In this document: positions 44,678 to 52,881 of the stretch, piece after piece
Layout of the letters: each line of letters begins with the position of its first letter
Numbering within the stretch: position 1 is the stretch's first letter
NCBI RefSeq assembly: GCF_003308995.1
Contig: NZ_QFFJ01000003.1
Location: 124,001-188,000, forward strand
Origin: Chitinophaga flava
GTDB lineage: Bacteria; Bacteroidota; Bacteroidia; Chitinophagales; Chitinophagaceae
Direction: 5' to 3'
DNA: 64,000 bases
Position numbers and translations under genes: made by a program
Notes under the pieces: model-generated
What the model was told of the DNA's origin: nothing
What the model saw: the letters and a program-made list of their open reading frames with translations, nothing else
Databases searched by the model: none

Positions 44678-44704
44678 ATCGATCAGTAGGATTAATGTTA
44701 GTGA

Positions 44705-47700
44705 TTAAAAAGTAGCATTCACACCGAAGATGAAAGACCGTGTTTTAGGATAGTAATTACGTACATCGATGCCGGGCGTAAGGCCACCCAGATCGATTTC
44801 CGGATCGATACCGGTATAGTTCGTGATTGTGAACACGTTGGTAACGTTGCCGTATACACGTAATGCGCTGATATAAGGACTCTTTGTTTTAATAGTATAT
44901 CCCAGTGTCAGGTTTTCCATTCTGAGGTAGGAACCACTTTCCAGGAACCTGTCGGAGATGAGGAATGAGTTCTTATCGTTATAGGATTCGCGGAGGGTGT
45001 ACTTCGCGATATTGGTCATCTTGGCATCGGTAGGTGTGTTGATGGCGGCCAGTGTGGCGTTCAGGATTTTATTGCCTGCTACACCACGCATAAAGATGCT
45101 CAGATCAAAACCTTTGTAGAGGAAGGTGTTGTTCCAGCCATAAGTGATCTTAGGCTGTGCATTGCCGGCTACCATCAGGTCTGCGGTGCTGGGTGAGGTG
45201 GTAACGGTACCATCTGCTTTCTGATAGGTAGATACGCCGTCTTTGTCTTTACCCAGGTAATGGAACAGGGTAAAGGTACCGATAGGCTGCCCTTCAAGCA
45301 CTTTCTGGCTCCAGTTGCCGGACTGTCCTTTACCACCGAGTATAGCAGTAGGAATGTCTTTCAGCGTAAAGCGGTCATTGGCCAGAGAACTGATTTTGTT
45401 GGTATTGTGAGAGGCGTTGATACTTGTTCTCCAGGTAAAGTTTTTAGATCTGATCACATCTGCATTGATCACTACTTCCACCCCTTTGTTGCTTACTTTT
45501 CCTACGTTGGCCAGCAAGGTAGTAGTGATGTACTGGGTGGTAGATACGGGGTAGTTCCAGATAAGATCGGAGGTTTGTTTATCGTAGTAGTCGATGGCGC
45601 CGCTCAGTCTTCCTTTGAGGATGCTGAAGTCGATACCGGTGTTGAACATTGCAGTCCGTTCCCATTTCAGGTCGGGGTTTGCATTTTGTACGGGAGCGAT
45701 GGCGTTGATCAGCTGACCATTATCGTAGTAACGTCCTACGGTGCTGTATTGCAGCTGGGCAGTGAGCGGATCGAAGCCCAGGGAGTTACCGGAGATACCG
45801 TAGGAAACTCTCAGTTTAAGATCATCGAGTGCGCGGACAGTTTTCAGGAAAGACTCCTGGCTGAGGCGCCATCCCAGTGAGGCAGCGGGGAAATAACCCC
45901 AGCGGTTATTTTTACCAAAGGCAGAAGAACCATCATTACGGAGTGAGGCCTGGAAATAATATTTATCTGCGTACTGGTAATTAACCCTGCCGTAGTAGGA
46001 AATGAGGCGGAGTGTAGTGAGTGTTGTCTGACCGGAGTTATCGAACACGATCGTACCAGCGGGCGGGTTGCTGAGCGCGAGGTTGTTCCAGGTAAGTGCG
46101 TCGCTGGCGAAGCCCTGGGTGGTCACACCAAATCCGTCGCCGCTGCGATCTTCCTGCCAGGAGTAACCTGCCAGCACTTTGATGTTATGTTTTCCAAATG
46201 TTTTATCGTAGTTGAAATAGGACTCGATGATATTACGTGTATTCATCCACGATACCCGATTGGCTTTACCGCCATTACCTTTGGCCAGTGTAGAAAGGCT
46301 GTTGTAATATACGTTGCGGTTATACTGTTCCTTTTGGGTGGTGAGGCTGGCGGTATAGGTAAGGCCGGGCAGTATTTTCACTTCAGCCAGACCGGTGGCC
46401 AGAAACTTCGATGATTTGGTCTGATCTTTATTGTTGGCGATCAATGCCACGGGGTTGCTGCTACCGCGAACGTTGCCTGCAAAGTCTTCGGTGAAGCTGC
46501 CATCGGGGCGTGTAACCGCTACCGTAGGCAGGTAGTTGAGCATGTTGTATAATACCGCATCCGGCACGTTGTCCTGTTTGGTGGAGGTATTAAACACCGA
46601 AAAATCGAGGCGGAGGCGGTCGTTGAATGCGCGCTGGCCTACGTTGGCGCGTATACCGAGCCTGTTGAGCGCAGAGCCTTTGATGATACCGGGGTTATCG
46701 AAGTAGTTGACGCTGAAACCATAAGTGGTGGCTTTAGAGCCACCCATCAGTGATAAGTTGTGATTCTGGGAAACACCGGTGCGTTGTACTTCTTTCTGCC
46801 AGTCGGTATTGACGAGGTTCTGTGTACCAGGAATCGTGTCGTTGTTGGCCGGAGCGAGCACCTGGCCATTATCTGCCAGATATTTACGCAGTTCGTCGCC
46901 GGTAAGTACTTCCAGGCGTTTAGCTACTTTTTCTATGCCTGCATAGGCGTTGTAGGCAATACGGAGCTGGTCAGTTTTAGGACGGCGTGTGGTAACCATA
47001 ATTACACCATTGGCGGCCCTGGCGCCATAGATAGCCGTAGATGCACCATCTTTCAGTACATCAATAGTAGCAATATCATCCGGTGGTACCATATCTATGG
47101 GTGCTCCAGGCACACCATCGATCACATAAAAAGGCTCCTGTGCGCCGGAACGCAAAGTAGAAGGACCTCTCAGTATAACCGTTGGCGTTTGGTTCGGATT
47201 CCCACTTTTGGTAATTGTTAGGCCGGGTACTTTACCTTGCAGCAACATAGCCGGGCTACCGATTACGCCTTGTGTAAATTCACCGGCATTCAGTGAACTA
47301 ATGGAACCGATTACATTTTTTTTGCTGGTTTTACCATAACCCGTAATTACCACATCGTTGAGCTGACGCAGCTGCGGAGACAAGGAAATGCTAAGTGTAT
47401 GCTGCCCTCCTACCGGTACTTCTTTACTGTCGTAACCGAGGAAAGCAATATGCAGCGTGGCATTGGCATTGCTCACCTCCAGCTTAAAGACGCCGTCGAC
47501 GTTTGTTACAACACCTGTTTTAGTACCTGCTTCAGAGACGCTGACACCCGGAAGTGGTTGTTTTTTTTCATCCGTAATTTTACCCTGGATACTGAATTTT
47601 CCCTGGGCTATTGCATGCTGCGACAGTAGGCAGAGGCAAATGACCATAGCCGTAAAAGCATAACATACCTTTACGTAAAAATTCAGCAGTTGGCTACTGA

Positions 47701-47716
47701 AATAGCATTTGTTCAT
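44705..47716 (-). CDS. SusC/RagA TonB-linked outer-membrane transporter 2
   Basis: 1003 residues. Signal peptide (AFTAMVICLCLLSQHAIAQ), regulatory-like domain (FSIQGKITDEKKQPLPGVSV), TonB box region (LNDVVITGYGK), SusC plug signature (YVIDGVPGAP, LKDGASTAIYGARAANGVIMVTTRRPK) and a barrel that ends with FGVNATF. No STN domain, so no direct link to a FecR. It heads the operon with SusD 2. I find no exact promoter in the 400 bases upstream. Confidence 0.95.
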   Translation of the reverse strand: MNKCYFSSQLLNFYVKVCYAFTAMVICLCLLSQHAIAQGKFSIQGKITDEKKQPLPGVSVSEAGTKTGVVTNVDGVFKLEVSNANATLHIAFLGYDSKEVPVGGQHTLSISLSPQLRQLNDVVITGYGKTSKKNVIGSISSLNAGEFTQGVIGSPAMLLQGKVPGLTITKSGNPNQTPTVILRGPSTLRSGAQEPFYVIDGVPGAPIDMVPPDDIATIDVLKDGASTAIYGARAANGVIMVTTRRPKTDQLRIAYNAYAGIEKVAKRLEVLTGDELRKYLADNGQVLAPANNDTIPGTQNLVNTDWQKEVQRTGVSQNHNLSLMGGSKATTYGFSVNYFDNPGIIKGSALNRLGIRANVGQRAFNDRLRLDFSVFNTSTKQDNVPDAVLYNMLNYLPTVAVTRPDGSFTEDFAGNVRGSSNPVALIANNKDQTKSSKFLATGLAEVKILPGLTYTASLTTQKEQYNRNVYYNSLSTLAKGNGGKANRVSWMNTRNIIESYFNYDKTFGKHNIKVLAGYSWQEDRSGDGFGVTTQGFASDALTWNNLALSNPPAGTIVFDNSGQTTLTTLRLISYYGRVNYQYADKYYFQASLRNDGSSAFGKNNRWGYFPAASLGWRLSQESFLKTVRALDDLKLRVSYGISGNSLGFDPLTAQLQYSTVGRYYDNGQLINAIAPVQNANPDLKWERTAMFNTGIDFSILKGRLSGAIDYYDKQTSDLIWNYPVSTTQYITTTLLANVGKVSNKGVEVVINADVIRSKNFTWRTSINASHNTNKISSLANDRFTLKDIPTAILGGKGQSGNWSQKVLEGQPIGTFTLFHYLGKDKDGVSTYQKADGTVTTSPSTADLMVAGNAQPKITYGWNNTFLYKGFDLSIFMRGVAGNKILNATLAAINTPTDAKMTNIAKYTLRESYNDKNSFLISDRFLESGSYLRMENLTLGYTIKTKSPYISALRVYGNVTNVFTITNYTGIDPEIDLGGLTPGIDVRNYYPKTRSFIFGVNATF

Positions 47717-48114
47717 AAAATGTGTGCTTTAAATTTAGCTTTAGGTAATGATGATTAAATACCGGATACCTGTGTGTATCCATGAAGGAATTCAAATGAC
47801 TTTTTTTAATTTCGTGGAATCATTCATCTGTAAGGCTTTTCGGTTGACACTGGTGTAAAAATTTTGGCCATAGGATGTATACATAAATTTCCACTTTGCC
47901 AGTGCGAACTCACCGCAGCGATTTTTTCCATTACATATTACATAAGCAGGTTTGTAGTCACGTTGTAAAACTAGAAAGGAGATTGAGGATTTAATAATGA
48001 AACGTGTTACCAGATTATTAATAATTCATTGTTGATCATCTCTCTGAAAAAAGTATAACAGACAAAAGAGAATCGTTAACTTAGTTGACATATCAATATC
48101 AATACGATAATTAT
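47717..48114. other. Intergenic region upstream of SusC 2
   Basis: AT-rich 398-base spacer between SusC 2 and the amidohydrolase relic. I see a loose inverted repeat CACTGG (47848) / CCAGTG (47899) but no exact TAnnTTTG promoter and no convincing gene. It has no counterpart of the poly-cysteine ORF found before SusC 1. Confidence 0.4.
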
Positions 48115-48319
48115 ATGAGGACCATCCTATCTCTCCTACTGATCATACTTCCACTTTTTTTATGCTCAATCTAAAGGCATGGATGCGGATATCGTTTTAC
48201 TGAAAGCAGATCCTCATGCAGACAGCCGGCATTTTGATCAGGAGGGCTATACCATCCGCAACAGGAAAATTATTTATAATGATGCAACGGACCGGCAGCC
48301 TGCCGGCGACCGGAAATAA
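48115..48319 (+). pseudogene. Relic of a secreted amidohydrolase gene
   Basis: ATG at 48115 opens a signal-peptide frame (MRTILSLLLIILPLF) that hits a run of seven T at 48155-48161 and then a stop. In the next frame the reading goes on as YAQSKGMDADIVLLKADP and later YTIRNRKIIYN to TAA at 48319; a run of six T would join the two. The second part matches the typical C-terminal end of amidohydrolases (ADIVLLxADP...VxxTIRxGKIIY). So only the first about 20 and last about 50 codons remain, with a large internal deletion and a frameshift. Confidence 0.65.
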
Positions 48320-48328
48320 TAAAAAATA

Positions 48329-48373
48329 TTGTCTGTTTGTTATTTCCGTACTAAATTTGCCGAACACTGTTCG
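48329..48373 (+). promoter_or_regulatory. Promoter and operator of the TetR gene
   Basis: TTG (48329-48331), 20 bases, TAAATTTG (48352-48359, exact -7), and directly after it the palindrome CGAACA-C-TGTTCG (48361-48373), which would cover the transcription start. The same palindrome type recurs before the next gene, so the TetR protein probably represses both. Confidence 0.75.
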
Positions 48374-48404
48374 AAAATCAAACAACATTTTTTAATTTTT
48401 TGTC

Positions 48405-49004
48405 ATGGGTAGTAAAGAAAGGATTGCCAGGGAGAAAGAGCAGGTTAGGAAAAACATCCTGGATGCGGCGCTGGAAATCATCATTGAAGAAGGCTGTCTG
48501 GCGCTGAGTATGCGCAAAATAGCAGACCGTATTGAGTATGCTGCCGCCACTATCTACGAATACTTTGCCAACAAAGACACCATCCTGGCGGAGCTGACAG
48601 GGCAAGGTTATACCCTACTGGCCAATGCCGTTAAAAAAGCCGGAGCCAGCCATACCGCAGCGGCCGAAAAAGTAAGTGCGATGTGGCTGGCCTACTGGAG
48701 CTTCGCATTCCGCCATAAAGAGCTGTACAAGCTGATGTATGGTATACAGGTGAGCTGTCCGAAGCCGGAGGGTGAAATCAGGAATATAGACCTTCCCCGC
48801 CAGTTGTTTACAGCGGCCATTACCGGCCTGATCCCAGGCTCTGCTGTCAGCGATGAGGCTGTAATCAATAAATACTATGCATTGTGGGCCACTGTGCATG
48901 GCCTTGTGTCCATCAACATAGTCAATGAAAAGCTGGGCAAGGAGGTCAACCACAAGATACTTGAACATGCCATTGCAGCGATCATCCATGCCAAACACAA
49001 GTAA
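48405..49004 (+). CDS. TetR/AcrR-family repressor 1
   Basis: 199 residues. N-terminal HTH (RKNILDAALEIIIEEGCLALSMRKIADRIEYAAATIYEYFANKDTILAEL) and a helical ligand-binding domain (MWLAYWSFAFRHKELYKLMYGIQVSCP, WATVHGLVSINIVNEKLG) of the WHG type. It sits behind its own operator and in front of an FAD enzyme and a DUF2938 protein that carries a related operator upstream; it most likely controls all three. Confidence 0.94.
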   Translation: MGSKERIAREKEQVRKNILDAALEIIIEEGCLALSMRKIADRIEYAAATIYEYFANKDTILAELTGQGYTLLANAVKKAGASHTAAAEKVSAMWLAYWSFAFRHKELYKLMYGIQVSCPKPEGEIRNIDLPRQLFTAAITGLIPGSAVSDEAVINKYYALWATVHGLVSINIVNEKLGKEVNHKILEHAIAAIIHAKHK

Positions 49005-49088
49005 TACAACTTTTTAACGGGAAACAGGACTGGTGGTCAACGGAGCCGCTTCTTATGGCATCCTGGCCACCATGGCTGACCTGGCTTA

Positions 49089-49111
49089 ATGGAATGATAT
49101 TCCATTTTTTT
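49089..49111 (+). terminator. Terminator after TetR 1
   Basis: ATGGAAT-GAT-ATTCCAT (49089-49105) followed by a run of seven T. Confidence 0.75.
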
Positions 49112-49122
49112 GTCTCAAAAAA

Positions 49123-49155
49123 CCGAACACCGTTCGGAACTAATATCAGTGTTCG
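49123..49155. promoter_or_regulatory. TetR operator before the FAD oxidoreductase gene
   Basis: Perfect palindrome CCGAAC-ACC-GTTCGG (49123-49137) and a half-site TGTTCG (49150-49155), 13-45 bases before the ATG at 49168. It shares the CGAAC/GTTCG arms with the operator at 48361. Confidence 0.75.
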
Positions 49156-49167
49156 AAATACAATATT

Positions 49168-50169
49168 ATGATTACAAGACGAAAGTTTATTTCTCAGAAT
49201 GGCATATTGCTTTCTTTATCGGCCCTGCCTGGCGCGTTGGTATCATTTGCGCCGGCCGGAACTAAACCGGAAACAGCTGTTTTTGATACCATTATCATTG
49301 GCGGCAGTTATGCAGGATTATCGGCTGCACTGGCTCTGGGACGGGCCTTCCGGAAAGTACTGGTGATTGACAGTGGTCAACCCTGCAACAAACAGGCGCC
49401 TGCATCTCATAACTTCCTCACACAAGACGGAGAAAAGCCGGCAGTCATCCGTAACAAAGCCAGACAGCAGGTAGCAGCCTACAAAAACGTTACTTTCTAT
49501 GATGGCCTGGCTATCAGCGGCAGCGCCACCAGTAATGGTTTCATCGTTAAAACCCAACAAGGACATCAATTTACAGGCAAAAAACTTTTGCTGGCCAGTG
49601 GTGTTAAGGATGTATTACCGGACATAGCAGGATTTTCAGCATGTTGGGGGACTTCCATTATTCACTGTCCTTATTGCCACGGATATGAATACGGTCACCA
49701 ACCTACGGGCATTATCGCCAATGGAGACACCGCCTTTGAACTGGCACAGCTGATATCCAACTGGAGCAAACAACTCACGGTATTTACCAATGGTAAATCT
49801 ACTTTGACGACCGAACAGCTACAGCGGATACAAAAAAATCAGATCGGCATTGTGGAAACTGACATCTCGCGAATTGAGCATCAGGGCGCACAGTTAAAGG
49901 CCCTGCATCTGGCAGATGGCAGCAGGCATCCGTTGCAGGCGGCGTACGCCAGACCTAAAGCAATACAACATTCAGATATTCATCAGCAGCTGGGGTGTGA
50001 ACTGATACCGCAAGGCCTGATAAAAACAGACGCATCACGCAGGACCAGTGTGCCGGGTGTTTTTGCCTGTGGCGACAATTCTTCGTTCCGCTCTATTGCT
50101 ACTGCCGTGCATTCCGGATCCATGGCAGGATTTGCCATCAACGCGGAATTGACCGGTGAAACTTTTTAA
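49168..50169 (+). CDS. FAD-dependent thioredoxin-reductase-like enzyme with Tat-type signal
   Basis: 333 residues. The N-terminus TRRKFISQNGILLSLSALPGALVSFAPA has twin arginines and a hydrophobic stretch like a Tat signal. The FAD loop FDTIIIGGSYAGLSAALALGRAF, a redox pair in IIHCPYCHGYE, the second dinucleotide region GHQPTGIIANGDTAFELAQLI and the late FAD contact GVFACGDNSSFRSIATAVHSG are of the thioredoxin reductase family. The NADPH loop lacks the usual GGGNSA pattern. Substrate unknown. It is under the TetR 1 operator and followed 26 bases later by the DUF2938 gene. Confidence 0.85.
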   Translation: MITRRKFISQNGILLSLSALPGALVSFAPAGTKPETAVFDTIIIGGSYAGLSAALALGRAFRKVLVIDSGQPCNKQAPASHNFLTQDGEKPAVIRNKARQQVAAYKNVTFYDGLAISGSATSNGFIVKTQQGHQFTGKKLLLASGVKDVLPDIAGFSACWGTSIIHCPYCHGYEYGHQPTGIIANGDTAFELAQLISNWSKQLTVFTNGKSTLTTEQLQRIQKNQIGIVETDISRIEHQGAQLKALHLADGSRHPLQAAYARPKAIQHSDIHQQLGCELIPQGLIKTDASRRTSVPGVFACGDNSSFRSIATAVHSGSMAGFAINAELTGETF

Positions 50170-50195
50170 TACTTTTTTTAAAAAAATACCAACAA

Positions 50196-50681
50196 ATGGA
50201 AATGATTATTAAAGCTATTTTGATAGGCGTTGGCGCAACTATCATCATGGACCTGTGGGCTATCTTTCTGAAGACATTTTTTAGCATTCCGTCACTCAAT
50301 TATGCTTTTGTAGGCCGCTGGATCGGGCATATGACCAAAGGGAAATACATGCATCAAAGTATTGCGACAGCAGCGCCTATACCGGGAGAAACAGCTATTG
50401 GATGGATGGCGCATTATATGATCGGCATTACCTTTTCTATACTGCTGGTACTAATCTGGGGCGAACAGTGGACGGCATCTCCTACTATCGGGCCGGCTTT
50501 GATTATTGGAATAGGAACCACGGTAGCGCCTTTTTTCCTGATGCAGCCGGGCATGGGGCTTGGTATTGCTGCATCCAGAACACCGAAGCCGGACGTAGCC
50601 AGGATGCGTAGTCTGATGGCCCATACCGTGTATGGGATAGGGTTATACTTAGCTGCTTTACTACTTACACGTATCTACTAA
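50196..50681 (+). CDS. DUF2938 membrane protein
   Basis: 161 residues with four hydrophobic helices (IIKAILIGVGATIIMDLW, WMAHYMIGITFSILLVLIW, PALIIGIGTTVAPFFLMQPGMGLG, HTVYGIGLYLAALLL). The pattern MQPGMGLGIAASRTPKPDVARMRSLMAHTVYG is that of DUF2938. Function unknown. Likely co-transcribed with the FAD enzyme 26 bases upstream and thus part of the TetR 1 regulon. Confidence 0.85.
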   Translation: MEMIIKAILIGVGATIIMDLWAIFLKTFFSIPSLNYAFVGRWIGHMTKGKYMHQSIATAAPIPGETAIGWMAHYMIGITFSILLVLIWGEQWTASPTIGPALIIGIGTTVAPFFLMQPGMGLGIAASRTPKPDVARMRSLMAHTVYGIGLYLAALLLTRIY

Positions 50682-50703
50682 CTATTCCCCATATACGAAA
50701 AAG

Positions 50704-50734
50704 CGGGTGCCCCTTGCTGGAGCACCCGTTTTTT
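50704..50734. terminator. Bidirectional terminator
   Basis: CGGGTGC (50704-50710) / GCACCCG (50722-50728), then six T; A-run on the other side, between convergent DUF2938 and MFS genes. Confidence 0.85.
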
Positions 50735-50736
50735 AT

Positions 50737-51981
50737 TTAAGCTTTTGCTGCGCGCAGCCTGGATTTTACCAGTTCACTTACACGGTACACCATCCAGATA
50801 CTAATGAGCGTCATGACTGTCATCAGATAACCAACGGTATTATAGTGTTCGAGGGGACTCTGTTTGTTTTTCTGCACCACGATGAATCCTGCGATGGTGG
50901 CAGCAATACCGCCTGCAATCTGCTGCAGGGATGAGTTGATGCTCATAAACGCGCCTCTGTCGGCCATATGGGGAACCGCACTGGTGAGTGCGTTGCAGGG
51001 GACTGTACGGCTCAGGATACCGATCATCAGCAGCACATTCAGCAGGATGACCATCCACAAAGGTGTTTGCCCCAGATTGGTATAGATCAGTGCAATGAAG
51101 ACCATCCATACGGCAGCTACAGCAAATACCCTGAACTTATCGATCCTATCGGACAGTTTACCCACGAATGGCAATAGTATCAACGCTGTGATACCGGACA
51201 CCATAAACAGCAGTGGCAGCTGTTCCTGGGTCATGCCCAGGTTATTGACAGCAAAAGCGCTACCGAAAGGCATCATCATAAAGCCGCCAATAGACAACAG
51301 GGCTGTGCAGGTAAATCCGATACGATATTCCTTGTTGACAAACGTTTTTATCAGATGAGAAAAAACGGAAGTCTTTTGCTGGTTGAGCAAGTGCTGTGTT
51401 ACCGGCTGTAGTTTCACCTGTATCAATACCAGCACCAGCAGTGCGAGGCCGGCCACCAACAGGAACGGCAGCTGCCAGCCCCAGTGATTAGCGAAGTAGA
51501 GACTGATAGGAATACCCAACACCTGACTGGCGCCAAATCCCATAGAGATAACGCCCATCACACGACCACGGTGATGAATATCAAACAGGTCGGTAATAAT
51601 AGCCATGGAGATGGAGCTGATCACACCGCCGAAAAGGCCGGTGATGATACGCGCAGCCACCAGTAAGGGATAGGTATGAGCCATACCGCAAAAAATGGTA
51701 CCGAGGATAAAACCACCATAAAAGAAGGTGAGCAGTTTTTTACGGTCAAAACGGTCTGCAAAGCCCGCTGTCAGCAGCCCGGAAGCTCCTGCGCTGAATG
51801 CATAGGCCGAAACAGCCAAACCAAACTGTTTGGGACTCAGGTCCATAGACTTCATCAGCAGGTCGCCCAGTGGCGACATGACCATAAAATCGAGGATTAC
51901 AGTAAACTGGGTGATGGCCAGTATGAACATGACGAATTTCTGATACCCCGTAAAGGGCACCTTAGTAGTATCTGTTTGCAT
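50737..51981 (-). CDS. MFS drug-efflux-type transporter
   Basis: 414 residues, 12 hydrophobic helices. The A-like motif GFADRFDRKKLLTFFYGGFILG and the motif RIITGLFGGVISSISMAIITDLF (with the Gly-rich helix 5 pattern ISMGFGASQVLGIPISLYFANHWGWQLPF) point to the DHA1 efflux group. It starts 34 bases after TetR 2 and probably forms an operon with it, so the TetR ligand may be the exported compound. Confidence 0.9.
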   Translation of the reverse strand: MQTDTTKVPFTGYQKFVMFILAITQFTVILDFMVMSPLGDLLMKSMDLSPKQFGLAVSAYAFSAGASGLLTAGFADRFDRKKLLTFFYGGFILGTIFCGMAHTYPLLVAARIITGLFGGVISSISMAIITDLFDIHHRGRVMGVISMGFGASQVLGIPISLYFANHWGWQLPFLLVAGLALLVLVLIQVKLQPVTQHLLNQQKTSVFSHLIKTFVNKEYRIGFTCTALLSIGGFMMMPFGSAFAVNNLGMTQEQLPLLFMVSGITALILLPFVGKLSDRIDKFRVFAVAAVWMVFIALIYTNLGQTPLWMVILLNVLLMIGILSRTVPCNALTSAVPHMADRGAFMSINSSLQQIAGGIAATIAGFIVVQKNKQSPLEHYNTVGYLMTVMTLISIWMVYRVSELVKSRLRAAKA

Positions 51982-52014
51982 GATAAATCAATAGTTAAAA
52001 TAGGGGATGTTAAT

Positions 52015-52605
52015 CTAAGGTTTTAGCGATTTTAAAACGGAATCAAACGTTTGCCAAAGGATTTCCTCGTTCAGGGAGAAAGGCTTCCCTGCTATAAAGC
52101 TTCCCTGATGGTGATAACGGAGCAAGGAATAAAGAGGACCAAAGGCGAGCGACCACCATACCTCAATGGGCATAGATTTCATTTCTTTCCGTGCCAATGC
52201 ATTTTCTACAAACCGCCTCATAGTAGGTACAAGCTGGTCAGCAATATGAGCTGATATCTTATCCGCATAACTGGACATATGCAGCTTTTCCATGAACTGT
52301 GTAGACAGTGGATTGGCCATCTGATAACCAGCCCTGTTCTCCCATTGTTTGCGTAAGCCGGTTTCAAAAGACTGCTCCGGATCAAAATCCTTTAATACCG
52401 CATTACTCAAACGTGTCCCTTCATCTATTCCTACCTGAACGATCAGGTCGTCTTTGTCTTTGTAATAGATGTACAGGGTGGCAACAGAGATCCCGCATGC
52501 TTTAGCCAGGCTGTTGACTGAAAAATTTTCGACGCCATTGGCTACGATCATCTGCACCGTCATTTTTTTGACGAGTTCCTCTTTTTCGGCATTCCGCGTC
52601 CGCAT
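52015..52605 (-). CDS. TetR/AcrR-family repressor 2
   Basis: 196 residues. HTH at the N-terminus (KKMTVQMIVANGVENFSVNSLAKACGISVATLYIYYKDKDDLIVQVG) and a ligand-binding helical domain. First gene of an operon with the MFS transporter. A near-perfect palindrome just upstream of its -7 element is a likely self-binding site. Confidence 0.93.
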   Translation of the reverse strand: MRTRNAEKEELVKKMTVQMIVANGVENFSVNSLAKACGISVATLYIYYKDKDDLIVQVGIDEGTRLSNAVLKDFDPEQSFETGLRKQWENRAGYQMANPLSTQFMEKLHMSSYADKISAHIADQLVPTMRRFVENALARKEMKSMPIEVWWSLAFGPLYSLLRYHHQGSFIAGKPFSLNEEILWQTFDSVLKSLKP

Positions 52606-52647
52606 ATCTTTTTAAAAACATTTCATTTTAAAAATCATTTTATAAAC

Positions 52648-52670
52648 CAAAAATAAGTGAATATTCGCTT
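52648..52670 (-). promoter_or_regulatory. Promoter and palindrome of the TetR 2 operon
   Basis: Minus-strand TATTTTTG (52655-52648), exact -7. The near palindrome AAGTGAATATTCGCTT (52655-52670, one mismatched pair) lies just upstream within the -7/-33 spacer, where a bound TetR dimer would block the promoter. Confidence 0.65.
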
Positions 52671-52826
52671 ACTTATAATTTTTAGAAGAAACTTTTTGTT
52701 GCTAGATAATTAAATAACGATGAGATGAAGGCATTTCTTTTTACCATAGTGAATTTCAGCGTTTTCAGTGATTGATAACCTCCGGTGAAGTGTGGGTGCA
52801 ACGTATAAGCATGAGGGTTATATAGA

Positions 52827-52863
52827 GCAGAAGGCGGGCTGTTTGAAACAACCCGCCTTCTGC
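52827..52863 (-). terminator. Terminator after the FtsX-type permease
   Basis: GCAGAAGGCGGG (52827-52838) pairs perfectly with CCCGCCTTCTGC (52852-52863), and the loop itself pairs TGTTT with AAACA. Confidence 0.8.
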
Positions 52864-52881
52864 ATTGTATAAAAGACAAAT

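Noticed and set aside
43631..44689. Plus-strand open frame of 352 codons
   Set aside because: Complement of SusD 2.
47810..47900. 30-codon minus-strand frame upstream of SusC 2
   Set aside because: No cysteine run, no promoter and no family; nothing supports translation.
49030..49090. Short frame GLVVNGAASYGILATMADLA after TetR 1
   Set aside because: It reads like the end of a protein, but only 20 codons are open and I could not assign a family, so it is not listed as a pseudogene.
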